NCBI GenBank assembly: GCA_963827065.1
Contig: CAWGZM010000001.1
Location: 248,001-312,000, forward strand
Length of the DNA: 64,000 bases
DNA from: JACVRW01 sp963827065
GTDB taxonomy: Bacteria > Actinomycetota > Thermoleophilia > Solirubrobacterales > Thermoleophilaceae
Reading direction: 5' to 3'
The number at the start of each line of letters is the position of its first letter. The stretch's first letter is position 1. The notes beneath the pieces were generated by a model. It was not told the origin of the DNA, made no database searches, and saw only the letters and a program-made list of their open reading frames with translations. The position numbers were made by a program, and so were the translations under genes. Positions 50,201-57,600 of the stretch are shown in pieces.

Positions 50201-50725
50201 CCGCCGCTGCCCGCGGCTGCGCAGGTGGGAATAGGCCGTGCGCACCATGTCGCGCAGCTTGTCCGGCGTATGCGCGGCCACCATCTCGATGCGCTCGGGG
50301 TCCGCGCCGCCCGCCATGAACTCCTCGAGAGCGGCGTCGAAGGCCTCGAACGCAAGCCGGTCGGCCTCGACCTGATCGAGCACACGGAAGTCCGGGTCGA
50401 TGCCGGCGCTGAGCGCGTGCGAGCGCAGCATGCGCGCGCACAGCCCGTGGATGGTCGAGATCCAGGCGCCCTCGGCGGCGCGCGCGTCCTCCCGCCGGCC
50501 GAGCTCGAGGAAGCGCCGCCGCACGCGCGTCTTCATCTCCGCAGCGGCCTTCTCGGTGAAGGTGATGGCCAGCATCGACTCGACGGCCGCCCCGTCGTCG
50601 ACGACCGCTCGCACGAAGCGCTCGACGAGCACCGTCGTCTTGCCCGTGCCAGCGCCGGCGCGGACGAGCAGCGAGCCGTCGCGGCGCTCCACCGCGCGCG
50701 CCTGCTCGGGCGTCAGCGCGGTCAT
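47237..50725 (-). CDS. addA: AddA-type helicase-nuclease, UvrD/Rep superfamily with Fe-S nuclease domain
   Basis: 1162 residues. The N-terminal SF1A helicase shows Walker A RAGAGTGKTT, motif Ia ITFTEKAAAEM, motif II VDEFQDTNPLQ, motif III GDENQSIYRFR, motif V TIHRAKGLEFPVV and motif VI YVAATRAQEQL. The C-terminal RecB-type nuclease has GSIVHTLIERL and VVDWKSD. Four cysteines, one in YRRCGYRF and three in CADCPGRAALC, can hold a [4Fe-4S] pin. With AddB it should process double-strand breaks for recombination. The ATG overlaps the addB stop (ATGA). AdnAB is a close alternative name. Confidence 0.88.
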   Translation of the reverse strand: MTALTPEQARAVERRDGSLLVRAGAGTGKTTVLVERFVRAVVDDGAAVESMLAITFTEKAAAEMKTRVRRRFLELGRREDARAAEGAWISTIHGLCARMLRSHALSAGIDPDFRVLDQVEADRLAFEAFDAALEEFMAGGADPERIEMVAAHTPDKLRDMVRTAYSHLRSRGQRRPKLEPTVAPLPAGERDRLAEAARVALAELGAGPAPAAVASAIDMLEAGLDLLGKLGDGELPDAAELKGLELRGRAKALSTQACEDYRAAYGEFRSFVLARLEQRDHTMLSGLLVLYGERYDRLKRERSGLDFEDLELVSRDLLAGDPGLREAYAGRFEHVLVDEFQDTNPLQNELLELLARDNLFRVGDENQSIYRFRNADVGVFRGHWDDAVAADRAESITVNFRARGEILDAIDLAFERTWGERFEPLREAPGAREPGPRVDPCVELLVVDRPKKRWDEAAGLGDEPFGAGLASAPPWRAAEARLLAKRVDELTRNGPYDFGDVVMLFRATTAMGFFERALEERGIPVHVVGGRGYFAQQQVSDLRHWLSALANPLDGLAVYSVLGSPLAGLSLDAVALIGLHARRSRRDPWWAVSEPADDLLSVLPDADRRRLAAFVERLQAERRVAGQVALETLIDRAVTGTGYDRHLLSLPGGIRRMANVRKLMRMAREFEADEGRDLRGFVDALAELDALEAREGEAPLEAEALDAVRMMTIHRAKGLEFPVVCVCDLGKEGRDDEGSLRISEDGSVGLRLAGLGGAVDSERLERLKAQGKLDAEEEERRIFYVAATRAQEQLVLSGATDLEKLHEPSDLSEPMRWVWRGFCAELPGDGATGIHEDDFEGRSLRVRWTRLTPATADELLPAADRAPVAAANDVEPRYEQPALELGLPPAPRALPVSRLSYSGLEAYRRCGYRFYLQRALGLATVESPLPPELPAAEGGMTALLRGSIVHTLIERLDFRRPVVPADEEIAGEIERHGIESLPADVADLRAMVERVAGAGLRERIAAARRFRTELPFTFTLTPQGAGGRSLLMNGVVDVHALEDAGTLVVDWKSDVLDGREPAEVVAEGYATQRIVYALAALRAGAERVEVAHCFLERPDEPALAVYAAADAGRLERELLELARGVVEGSFVPSDEPHAGLCADCPGRAALCVHPPELTLRAP

Positions 50726-53634
50726 CCCGCGCTCCTGCAGATCGACGGGTACTTGCAGCCGCCCTGCCAGTCGCAGCGCTCGGGCGCGGGACAGAGGTGC
50801 CCCGCGCGCATCTCGGCGTCGGTCTGGCGGATCCGCCCTAGCGCCCATCCGAGCCGCTCGCGGAAGTCGTCCGCCTCGAGCCTGTCGCCGGGGAACCAGC
50901 CCGAGCCGAGCGCGTCGACCTCTGCGGCGACCATGCCGCGCGGGCGAGGGTCGTCGCCGCCGAGAGCCACGTACACGCCGCCCGCGGCGCGCAGCTCGAG
51001 CAGCCGTTCGACAACGAGCATGTAGAGCGCCGCCTGGAAGCGATTCTCCTTCTCCCAGCTCGCGACCTTGTAGCGGTCGACGCGCTTGCTGCTCTTGTAG
51101 TCGATCACGAGCGCGAGCCCGTCGTGGGTGTCGACCCGGTCGATGCGGCCGCTCACGCGCAGCCCTGCCGCGATCTCGACCGGTTCGTGCCCGTTGCCGT
51201 ATCCGAACTCGAGCTCCAGGTACTCCGGCTCGAAACGGCTGTCCGAGCGCGCCTCCGCACGCACGTGGCGGAGCAGGTCGAACTCGAGGCGGCGCGCCGC
51301 GGCCATGACACGCGTCTCCTTCGGGGAGATCCTGAACTCAGCGCGCTGCCCGCGCAGCTCCTCGAGCAGGATGCGCTCGGCGCGGCCGAGGTTGGCAGGG
51401 GTGACCCGGCGCTCGCCAGTCTCCTCGCGGACGCGGGCGTAGGTCGCCTCGAGCACGTTGTGCGCGTAGCTCCCGCGGACCATGGCCTCGGGATCCGGCT
51501 CCAGGGCGTCGGGCTTCAGGAGGTCCTCGACGAGCCACTTGACCGGGCAGTCCGCGAAGTGCTCGAGCGCGCCCGCCGACACCGCGTCGCGCGCAGCCAG
51601 CTCGGCGAGCAAGGCCCCGCAGGTGAGCGGCCCGGCCACGCGCTCCTCGCGACGCGGGCCGGCGGCGGCGAGCGCGCGGTCCCACTCGGCGGAAGTGGGA
51701 GCGTCGTCGGGGGTCCAGGTCACATCCGACAGCGAACGCGTGCGGGTCTCCGGCGCGCCGAGCAGCTCGCGGGCGTCCTCTACGAAGAACGACTCCGCCT
51801 GCGGGTTGCCCTCCTCGTCGCTCGAGCGCGACGACAGCACGAGCAGCCGCTCGGCGCGCGAGGCGCAGACGTAGAAGAGATAGCGCTCGCGGTCGAGGGC
51901 GTCCTCGCGCACGGGCAGCACGAGCCCGGTGGCGCTCGCGATCGCGCGCCTGTCCTCGTCGGCCAGGAACGGCTCCGGAGCGGTGCCGCGCGGGAACTCG
52001 CCCTCCTGCAGGCCGCAGACGAACACGGCCTCGAAGCGGCGCGCGCGGATCGCCTCCGGCGTCGCGACCTGGACGCGGTCGGGCTGCGGGTTCTCGCCCA
52101 CGTGCACCTCGAGCTGCTCGAGCACGCGGTGCACACGCGCGGCGTCGACCCGGCCGCCGCCCGCACCTCCGGGGCGCAGGACGTCACGCAGCGCCGACAA
52201 CGCCGCCTGGCCCTCACGGAGGGCGCGCGCCTCGTCGAGCTCCGGGCCGCTCAGAAGTGCGGCCTCGCGCTCGTGCGGCGCTGCGAACAGGCTGCCGAGG
52301 CGCGCCTCGAGCTCGGCCACGAACGCGTTCGCGTCACGAGCCCGGGCGAGCCGGTCGAGCTCGCTCAGCTCGAAGCTCTTCTCCTCCCACAGCGCGCGGG
52401 CCTGCGCGGCGCTGTGGGCCCCCTCCTTGCGGACGGCGGCCTCGAGCCGGTCGGCCAGGCCGGTCACGTGCAATCTCCCGGGGGTGCGCAGGTAGGTGAG
52501 CAGGTCGTCGGCGCTGCCGCCGAGCGAGGCGCAGCGGATCAGCGCCAGCAGGCCGCGCCCGATGCCGGTGTGGCCGAACGGGACGCGGCGGTCGATCGAG
52601 TAGGGAATCCCGTAGGCGCCGAACACCTGCTCGAGCAGGGACGCGTACGAGCTCGGCCGCCGGAACACCACGGCCACGTCGCCGGGCACGACGCCCTCGC
52701 GCAGCAGCTCGAGGATGCGCGCCCCGGCGAGCTCGACCTCGGCGCGCTCGCCGCCGGCGCCGTGGAACGAGATCGCGGCGCCCGGGTCGACCGGCTCGCC
52801 GGGCTCCTCGAACAGGCGCCGTTCCAGGTGGTGGAGGGCGGCGCGCGAGCCCTCCACGTAGTGCACGTCGACCGGCTCGAGCGCCTGCTCGGACGCGCCG
52901 CGGGCGAGCAGCTCCTGCCTGATGCCGGCGGTGGCCCGGAAGGCCTCGCGGCCGGGCTCGAACGGCAGCGACACGCTCACGTCGGCGCCGCAGCGGCCCG
53001 AGATCGTCTCGAGCGCATCGAGCTCGAGCGCGGTGAAGTCGTCGAACCCGTAGACGAATAGGGGCGTGCCGCCCCATGCGTCCGGCTCGGCCCGCAGGGC
53101 GTCGAGCGCGCGCCAGCCGAACACGTCGGCGTCGACGAGGCCGGCGCGGTCGAGCCCCGCGCGGTAGCCGCGGTAGACGGCCGCGACCTCCTCCGCGTAG
53201 GCGCGCCGCGGGCCATCGCCCGCCCAATCCCGCAGCGCCCTGGTGAAGCGGGCGGGGTCGACCATCGAGCGGCCCAGCTCCGCCACGAAGCGCGTCGCGG
53301 CGCGCACGAAGCCGGGCTGCGCGGCCGACTCGGCGAGCACGTCGAGGCTCGCTGCCTGCACCGCCTCCTCGACGATCAGCTCGCGCTGGACGTCCGAGGC
53401 CACCCGCTCGCCGTAGCCAGAGCGACGCGCGATCTCCTGGAAGAGCCAGCGGAAGCGCAGGACGTGGGCGCCGAACACGGCCCCGCGCTCGGCCAACTCG
53501 CGCTGGGCATGCTCGACGTCCCCGAAGGTGGGCACGAGCAGGATCGGGTCCTCGGGGAGCCGCGCCCTCAGCCCGCCCAGCACCTCGCCGGCCTTCGCGG
53601 CGTTGGCGGGTCCTGTTACGAGCGTGAGCGGCAC
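50722..53634 (-). CDS. addB: AddB-type subunit: degenerate helicase plus Fe-S RecB-like nuclease
   Basis: 970 residues. The N-terminal ATP loop is degenerate (TGPANAAKAGE in place of GxGxGKT), as in AddB subunits that no longer translocate. The C-terminal nuclease has GSYAHNVLEATYARV and VIDYKSSKRVD. Its Fe-S cysteines are one in FADCPVKW and a group spaced about five residues apart in CPAPERCDWQGGCKYPSIC. It would complete the AddAB break-repair complex, cutting the second strand. It is upstream of and coupled to addA. The GTG at 53634 has no clear ribosome-binding site. Confidence 0.85.
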   Translation of the reverse strand: MPLTLVTGPANAAKAGEVLGGLRARLPEDPILLVPTFGDVEHAQRELAERGAVFGAHVLRFRWLFQEIARRSGYGERVASDVQRELIVEEAVQAASLDVLAESAAQPGFVRAATRFVAELGRSMVDPARFTRALRDWAGDGPRRAYAEEVAAVYRGYRAGLDRAGLVDADVFGWRALDALRAEPDAWGGTPLFVYGFDDFTALELDALETISGRCGADVSVSLPFEPGREAFRATAGIRQELLARGASEQALEPVDVHYVEGSRAALHHLERRLFEEPGEPVDPGAAISFHGAGGERAEVELAGARILELLREGVVPGDVAVVFRRPSSYASLLEQVFGAYGIPYSIDRRVPFGHTGIGRGLLALIRCASLGGSADDLLTYLRTPGRLHVTGLADRLEAAVRKEGAHSAAQARALWEEKSFELSELDRLARARDANAFVAELEARLGSLFAAPHEREAALLSGPELDEARALREGQAALSALRDVLRPGGAGGGRVDAARVHRVLEQLEVHVGENPQPDRVQVATPEAIRARRFEAVFVCGLQEGEFPRGTAPEPFLADEDRRAIASATGLVLPVREDALDRERYLFYVCASRAERLLVLSSRSSDEEGNPQAESFFVEDARELLGAPETRTRSLSDVTWTPDDAPTSAEWDRALAAAGPRREERVAGPLTCGALLAELAARDAVSAGALEHFADCPVKWLVEDLLKPDALEPDPEAMVRGSYAHNVLEATYARVREETGERRVTPANLGRAERILLEELRGQRAEFRISPKETRVMAAARRLEFDLLRHVRAEARSDSRFEPEYLELEFGYGNGHEPVEIAAGLRVSGRIDRVDTHDGLALVIDYKSSKRVDRYKVASWEKENRFQAALYMLVVERLLELRAAGGVYVALGGDDPRPRGMVAAEVDALGSGWFPGDRLEADDFRERLGWALGRIRQTDAEMRAGHLCPAPERCDWQGGCKYPSICRSAG

Positions 53635-53679
53635 GACCTGTAGAGGTAGCGCGCGGTCATGACGGAGAGATTGTCGCGC

Positions 53680-54345
53680 TCAGGTGCCCGGATCTGACGG
53701 GAGGATGGGCTCGCTGCGCACTGGGCCGCGCCGAGTGCCAGCGCCAGACGGCGCGGCGGCGAGCGCACCGTTCGATGCGGCTGCCTCGAGCGCCTGGGTG
53801 AAGCGTGCCGGCGGCAGCATCACGGGGGCCTCCTGGAGCTCCCAGCCGCGGTTCGGACGCATGATCCAGCGGGCGATCCGGAGCCGCTCCCCCTCGAGCC
53901 GCTCGACCCGCAGCTCGTCCCGGAGCTCACCGGAGCGTCCGGGGCTCGCGCCCTGGCCGTCCTGGCTCGGCTCGGCCTCGGAGCCGAGCGCCGGCAGCGA
54001 GAGCAGGTCCTTCTCGGCCGCCTCGACAAGGAGACCCGGGAGATCGCGGAGCTCGAGCACTGGCGCGGCACGCACGAGCTGGCCGGCGTGCCAGGCGGCA
54101 AGCCGCAACCCGCCGGGCACCTTCTCGAGGCGCAGCTCGCGGCCGTCCTCGTAGGGGCCGGCCGAGGCGAAGACGCCGCGCGAGACGGTGGCGCCGGCCG
54201 ACGCAGCACTCCGGCGCGCGCCGCCGGACCGGGTCGAGCTCGTCCGGCGCGGGCGGGACGGCTTCAGGTTGGGATCGAGAACGGTGCCCTTGGAGCAGAT
54301 CGGGCAGTCCGCCGTGAAGCGGTTGTGGCGGCAGAAGGTGGGCAC
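53680..54345 (-). CDS. Hypothetical protein with N-terminal zinc-finger-like motif
   Basis: 221 residues. The N-terminus PTFCRHNRFTADCPICSKG offers C-x-H and C-x-x-C ligands for one zinc. A basic linker (KPSRPRRTSSTRSGGARRS) follows, then a domain with the pattern RELRLEKVPGGLRLAAWHAGQLVRAAPVLELRDLPGLL and a final RIARWIMRPNRGWELQEAPVMLPPARF. I recognise no family. The GTG at 54345 is supported by TAGATT 8 bases upstream. It is divergent from the metallophosphoesterase gene. A nucleic-acid-binding role is only a guess. Confidence 0.6.
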   Translation of the reverse strand: MPTFCRHNRFTADCPICSKGTVLDPNLKPSRPRRTSSTRSGGARRSAASAGATVSRGVFASAGPYEDGRELRLEKVPGGLRLAAWHAGQLVRAAPVLELRDLPGLLVEAAEKDLLSLPALGSEAEPSQDGQGASPGRSGELRDELRVERLEGERLRIARWIMRPNRGWELQEAPVMLPPARFTQALEAAASNGALAAAPSGAGTRRGPVRSEPILPSDPGT

Positions 54346-54405
54346 CTCAGCCAAATCTAGCTGCCGCGCACCCGGCGGGAAGGCCCGGCTGCCACCATCT
54401 CGCGC

Positions 54406-55518
54406 ATGCGCACGGCGGTCGTCTCGGACCTTCATCTTGGCGCGCTCGGCGGGGCGGACGTGACCCGCGACCCGAGCGTGCGCCAGCGGCTCGTCGACGC
54501 GGTCAGTGGATACGACCGGGTCGTGCTGCTGGGTGACGCGCTCGAGCTGCGCGAGCGCCCGCTCGCCGAGGCGCTCGAGGTGGCCGCGCCGTTCGTTGAG
54601 GCGCTCGGCGCCGCGCTGGCCGGTCGCACGCTGGTGCTCGTGCCGGGCAACCACGACCACGCTCTCGCGGAGCCCTGGCTCGGCCGCCTGCGGCTCGACG
54701 GCGCGGAGCTCGGCCCGGACGGGGAGTGGCCGGTCGCTCCCGAGGACGACGCCGCGGGCCGGCTCGCCGCGGCGATGCCCGAGGTGGAGGTCAGGCTCGC
54801 CTATCCCGGGCTCTGGCTCCGTCCCGGCGTCTACGCGACACACGGCCACTACCTCGACCTCGACCTGACGGTGCCACGGCTCGAGTCGATCGCCGCCTCG
54901 GCGATGGGACGGCTCACCGGCCGCGGGCGCGAATGCGGGTCCGCGGCCGACTACGAGGCCGTGCTGGGGCCGATCTACGCGTTCTACGAGCGGCTCGCGG
55001 AGGGCGCCGGCCCAGCGGCGCTGAGCCGGGGCGGCACCCTCTCGCGCACGGTCTGGAAGCGCGTGACCGGCGAAGGCCGCACCGGACGCCTGCTGCTCGG
55101 CCGGATCGCGATCCCCGGTGCCATCGAGGTCCTCAACCGCCTGGGACTGGGGCCCTTCCACACCGAGCTGACCGGCGTCGAGCTGCGCCGGGCCGGCCTG
55201 CTTGCGATGGGGCGCGTGGCGGACACGCTCGCCCCGAACGCCGAGCACGTCATCTTCGGCCACACGCACCGCGCCGGACCGTTCCCCGGCGACGACCTCG
55301 CCGAGTGGACCACCCTGTCCGGCTCACAGCTCTGGAACTCCGGAACCTGGTTCCACGAGTCGGCCTTCGTGCAGGACGGCGACCTCAGCAACCCCTACCT
55401 GCCGGGAACCGTCCTGACGCTCGAGGACGAGGGGCCGCCGCGGCTCGACAACGCGCTGGCCGGCTACGCCGCCGCCGCGAGCGGCTCCGGCTCCGGGGCC
55501 GCCGCGCCGAGCGCGTAG
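54406..55518 (+). CDS. Calcineurin-like metallophosphoesterase
   Basis: 370 residues. The dimetal motifs are complete: SDLHLG, LLGDALE, VPGNHDH, ATHGHYLDLD and FGHTHR. The layout recalls LpxH-type UDP-diacylglucosamine hydrolases, but a lipid A pathway is not expected in this lineage, so another phosphodiester substrate is likely. An insert of about 100 residues (VLGPIYAFYERLAEGAGPAALSRGG) separates the fourth and fifth motifs and may cap the active site. The 3' end overlaps the convergent monooxygenase gene by 55 bp, encoding Ala/Gly/Ser-rich tails in both. Confidence 0.83.
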   Translation: MRTAVVSDLHLGALGGADVTRDPSVRQRLVDAVSGYDRVVLLGDALELRERPLAEALEVAAPFVEALGAALAGRTLVLVPGNHDHALAEPWLGRLRLDGAELGPDGEWPVAPEDDAAGRLAAAMPEVEVRLAYPGLWLRPGVYATHGHYLDLDLTVPRLESIAASAMGRLTGRGRECGSAADYEAVLGPIYAFYERLAEGAGPAALSRGGTLSRTVWKRVTGEGRTGRLLLGRIAIPGAIEVLNRLGLGPFHTELTGVELRRAGLLAMGRVADTLAPNAEHVIFGHTHRAGPFPGDDLAEWTTLSGSQLWNSGTWFHESAFVQDGDLSNPYLPGTVLTLEDEGPPRLDNALAGYAAAASGSGSGAAAPSA

Positions 55519-56951
55519 GCGGCCTCGTCGAACTCGCGCAGGCGCTGGCGGAAGGGCCACGTGTAGGTCGGCCAGAGCGTCGAGTTGTGGCCGTTGGCGT
55601 CGATGTACCAGCTCTTGCAGCCGCCTGACACCCAGACCGTGCCCTCCGTCATGCGGTCGATCTCGGCGTTGTAGGCGGCCTGAGCGTCCTGGCGGACCTC
55701 GATCGTTCGCACCCCGTTGCGGCGCAGCGCGCGCAGCGCGCCGGTGAGGTACTGGATCTGAGCCTCGATCATGAAGACGATCGAGTTGTGCCCGAGTCCC
55801 GTGTTCGGCCCGACGAGGAAGAACAGGTTCGGGTAGCCGGCGACGGCCGACCCCTTGTACGCGGACGGCGAGCCTCTCCAGGTCTCCCCGAGCGTGCGGC
55901 CGTCGCTGCCGCGGATCCGGCCCGCGATCGGGATGTCCGTGACGTGGAAGCCCGTGCCGAAGATGATCGTGTCGACCTCGCGCTCCACGCCGTCCTCGCC
56001 CACGATCGAGTTCGCGCGGACCTCGCGGATGCCGTTGGTCACGACCTCCACGTTCGGCTTGACGAGTGCCGGATACCACTCGTCCGTCGGGAGAATGCGC
56101 TTGCAGCCCATCGCATAGCGGGGCCGCAGCTTCTCGCGCAGCTCCGGGTCCTCGACCTGACTGTGCAGGTGCCGGAGCGCCATCTTCTCGACGAGCCGGC
56201 CGAGCCGCGGGCGCCGGAACTGGAGCACGAACGTCTCACGCGCCCAGTAGATCCCCGCGCGCATGGCGAGCTGCGCGGGCGGGAAGACCCGGTAGACCGC
56301 CCGCTCCCAGCGCTTCATCGGCCGGTTGGGGTGCGGCACGACCCAGGGCGCGGTGCGCTGGAACACGTGCAGCTGCTCCACCTTCGGCTGGATCTCCGGC
56401 ACGAACTGGATCGCCGAGGCGCCGGTGCCGATGACGGCCACCCGCTCGCCAGTGAGCTCGTGCTCGTGGTCCCAGCCGGCGGAATGGAAGGTCGCGCCCT
56501 CGAAGCGCTCCATGCCGGGCAGGTCGGGGTAGCTCGGATCGCTCAGCGGCCCCTGGGCGGCGATGACGACGTCGGCCGTGAGCTCGCCCTGGGTCGTCTC
56601 GAGTCGCCACAGCTGCTCGTCCTCGTCCCAGTTGGCCGCGAGCAGGTCGGTGTCGAAGCGGATGTGCGGCATCACGCCGTAGCGGTGAGCGCAGTCGCGC
56701 AGGTACTCGAGGATCTCGGGCTGCGGCGAGAAGGTGCTCGACCAGTTCGGGTTGGGCGCGAAGGAGAACGAGTAGAGATGCGAGGGCACATCGCAGCGAC
56801 AGCCCGGATAGGTGTTGTCGCGCCAGGTGCCGCCGATGTCCGAGGCGCGCTCGAGCACCGTGAAGTCGAACTCGCCCTCCTGCCGGAGCTTGATTGCCAT
56901 GCCGAGCCCGGAGAAGCCGGCGCCGACGATGACAATCCGATGGTGGGTCAA
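55464..56951 (-). CDS. Flavin monooxygenase, Baeyer-Villiger type
   Basis: 495 residues. There are two Rossmann folds: FAD GAGFSG near residue 12 and NADPH GTGASA near 180. Between them is the Baeyer-Villiger fingerprint FEGATFHSAGWDHE (FxGxxxHxxxW-D). It should convert a ketone to an ester or lactone with NADPH and oxygen. The TTG at 56951 has GGAGGT 4 bases before it. It overlaps the upstream TetR gene as TTGA, so regulator and enzyme form an operon. The substrate is unknown. Confidence 0.88.
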   Translation of the reverse strand: MTHHRIVIVGAGFSGLGMAIKLRQEGEFDFTVLERASDIGGTWRDNTYPGCRCDVPSHLYSFSFAPNPNWSSTFSPQPEILEYLRDCAHRYGVMPHIRFDTDLLAANWDEDEQLWRLETTQGELTADVVIAAQGPLSDPSYPDLPGMERFEGATFHSAGWDHEHELTGERVAVIGTGASAIQFVPEIQPKVEQLHVFQRTAPWVVPHPNRPMKRWERAVYRVFPPAQLAMRAGIYWARETFVLQFRRPRLGRLVEKMALRHLHSQVEDPELREKLRPRYAMGCKRILPTDEWYPALVKPNVEVVTNGIREVRANSIVGEDGVEREVDTIIFGTGFHVTDIPIAGRIRGSDGRTLGETWRGSPSAYKGSAVAGYPNLFFLVGPNTGLGHNSIVFMIEAQIQYLTGALRALRRNGVRTIEVRQDAQAAYNAEIDRMTEGTVWVSGGCKSWYIDANGHNSTLWPTYTWPFRQRLREFDEAAYALGAAAPEPEPLAAAA

Positions 56952-57550
56952 GTGAACCTCCGTAGTCCTGGCAGCAAGAGCTCGACGGTCCAGTCGGCAA
57001 GCCGCTCGAGTGGGACGTCGGGGTGCTCCCACATCCAGTGGGCCACTCCCTCGTAGGCGGAGTTGACCGCGTGCGCGGCGAGCTCGAGCTCGCGCGGGTC
57101 GACCTCCGCAGGAGCCTTCTCCAGCAGCAGCTCATGCACGAGCGCGGCCTGCCGGCGGCGCACCTCGACTGCCGCGTCCGAGAAGCGCCCCTCCATCATC
57201 AGCTCCCACGCCACGCGGTTGTCCGCCGCGAAGCGCAGGAAGGCGAGCCCGCCGGCGCGCACGCGCGCCTCCGGCTCGCTCTCGGCGCGCACGGCCTCGG
57301 CGACCACCTTCGCGAGCCGCTCGGCCGAGCGCTCGAGGCAGGTCCGGAAGAGGCCGTCCTTGGAGCCGAAGAGCTCGTACACGACCGGCTTCGTCACCCC
57401 TGCCCGACGGGCGAGCTCGTCCATGGAGGCGCCCTGGTAGCCGCGCTCAGAGAAGAGCTGCTCCGCGAGCTCGACGACCTGGCGCTCGCGGACCTCGCGC
57501 GGCACGCGGCCGTGCCGGAAATCTTCTATGCGGGCGTCGCGGACCTCCAC
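56948..57550 (-). CDS. TetR-family regulator of the monooxygenase operon
   Basis: 200 residues. The N-terminal HTH reads VVELAEQLFSERGYQGASMDELARRAGVTKPVVYELFGSKDGLFRTCL. The C-terminal domain is helical. A palindrome in the promoter (57565-57577) suggests it represses itself and the coupled monooxygenase gene, probably released by the enzyme's substrate or a related small molecule. The GTG start fits a short leader. Confidence 0.87.
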   Translation of the reverse strand: MEVRDARIEDFRHGRVPREVRERQVVELAEQLFSERGYQGASMDELARRAGVTKPVVYELFGSKDGLFRTCLERSAERLAKVVAEAVRAESEPEARVRAGGLAFLRFAADNRVAWELMMEGRFSDAAVEVRRRQAALVHELLLEKAPAEVDPRELELAAHAVNSAYEGVAHWMWEHPDVPLERLADWTVELLLPGLRRFT

Positions 57551-57561
57551 CTACCGCGCGT

Positions 57562-57589
57562 AGGTTACCGCCGGTAAGGCGGCTGTCAA
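57562..57589 (-). promoter_or_regulatory. Promoter and palindromic operator of the TetR-monooxygenase operon
   Basis: On the minus strand TTGACA (57589-57584), a 16-bp spacer and TAACCT (57567-57562) form a promoter 11 bases before GTG 57550. The palindrome TTACCG-C-CGGTAA (57565-57577) overlaps the -10 and spacer, a good place for TetR repression. Confidence 0.6.
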
Positions 57590-57600
57590 GAGACCACCTC

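Noticed and set aside
48584..51025. 813-codon plus-strand frame opposite addA/addB
   Set aside because: Low-complexity Arg/Ala/Glu/Val translation with no motifs. The minus strand carries all helicase and nuclease motifs.
53930..53960. Third copy of the palindromic repeat (GGGGCTCGCGCCC)
   Set aside because: Only about 13 bases match, they lie in ordinary coding sequence, and the second conserved block is absent.
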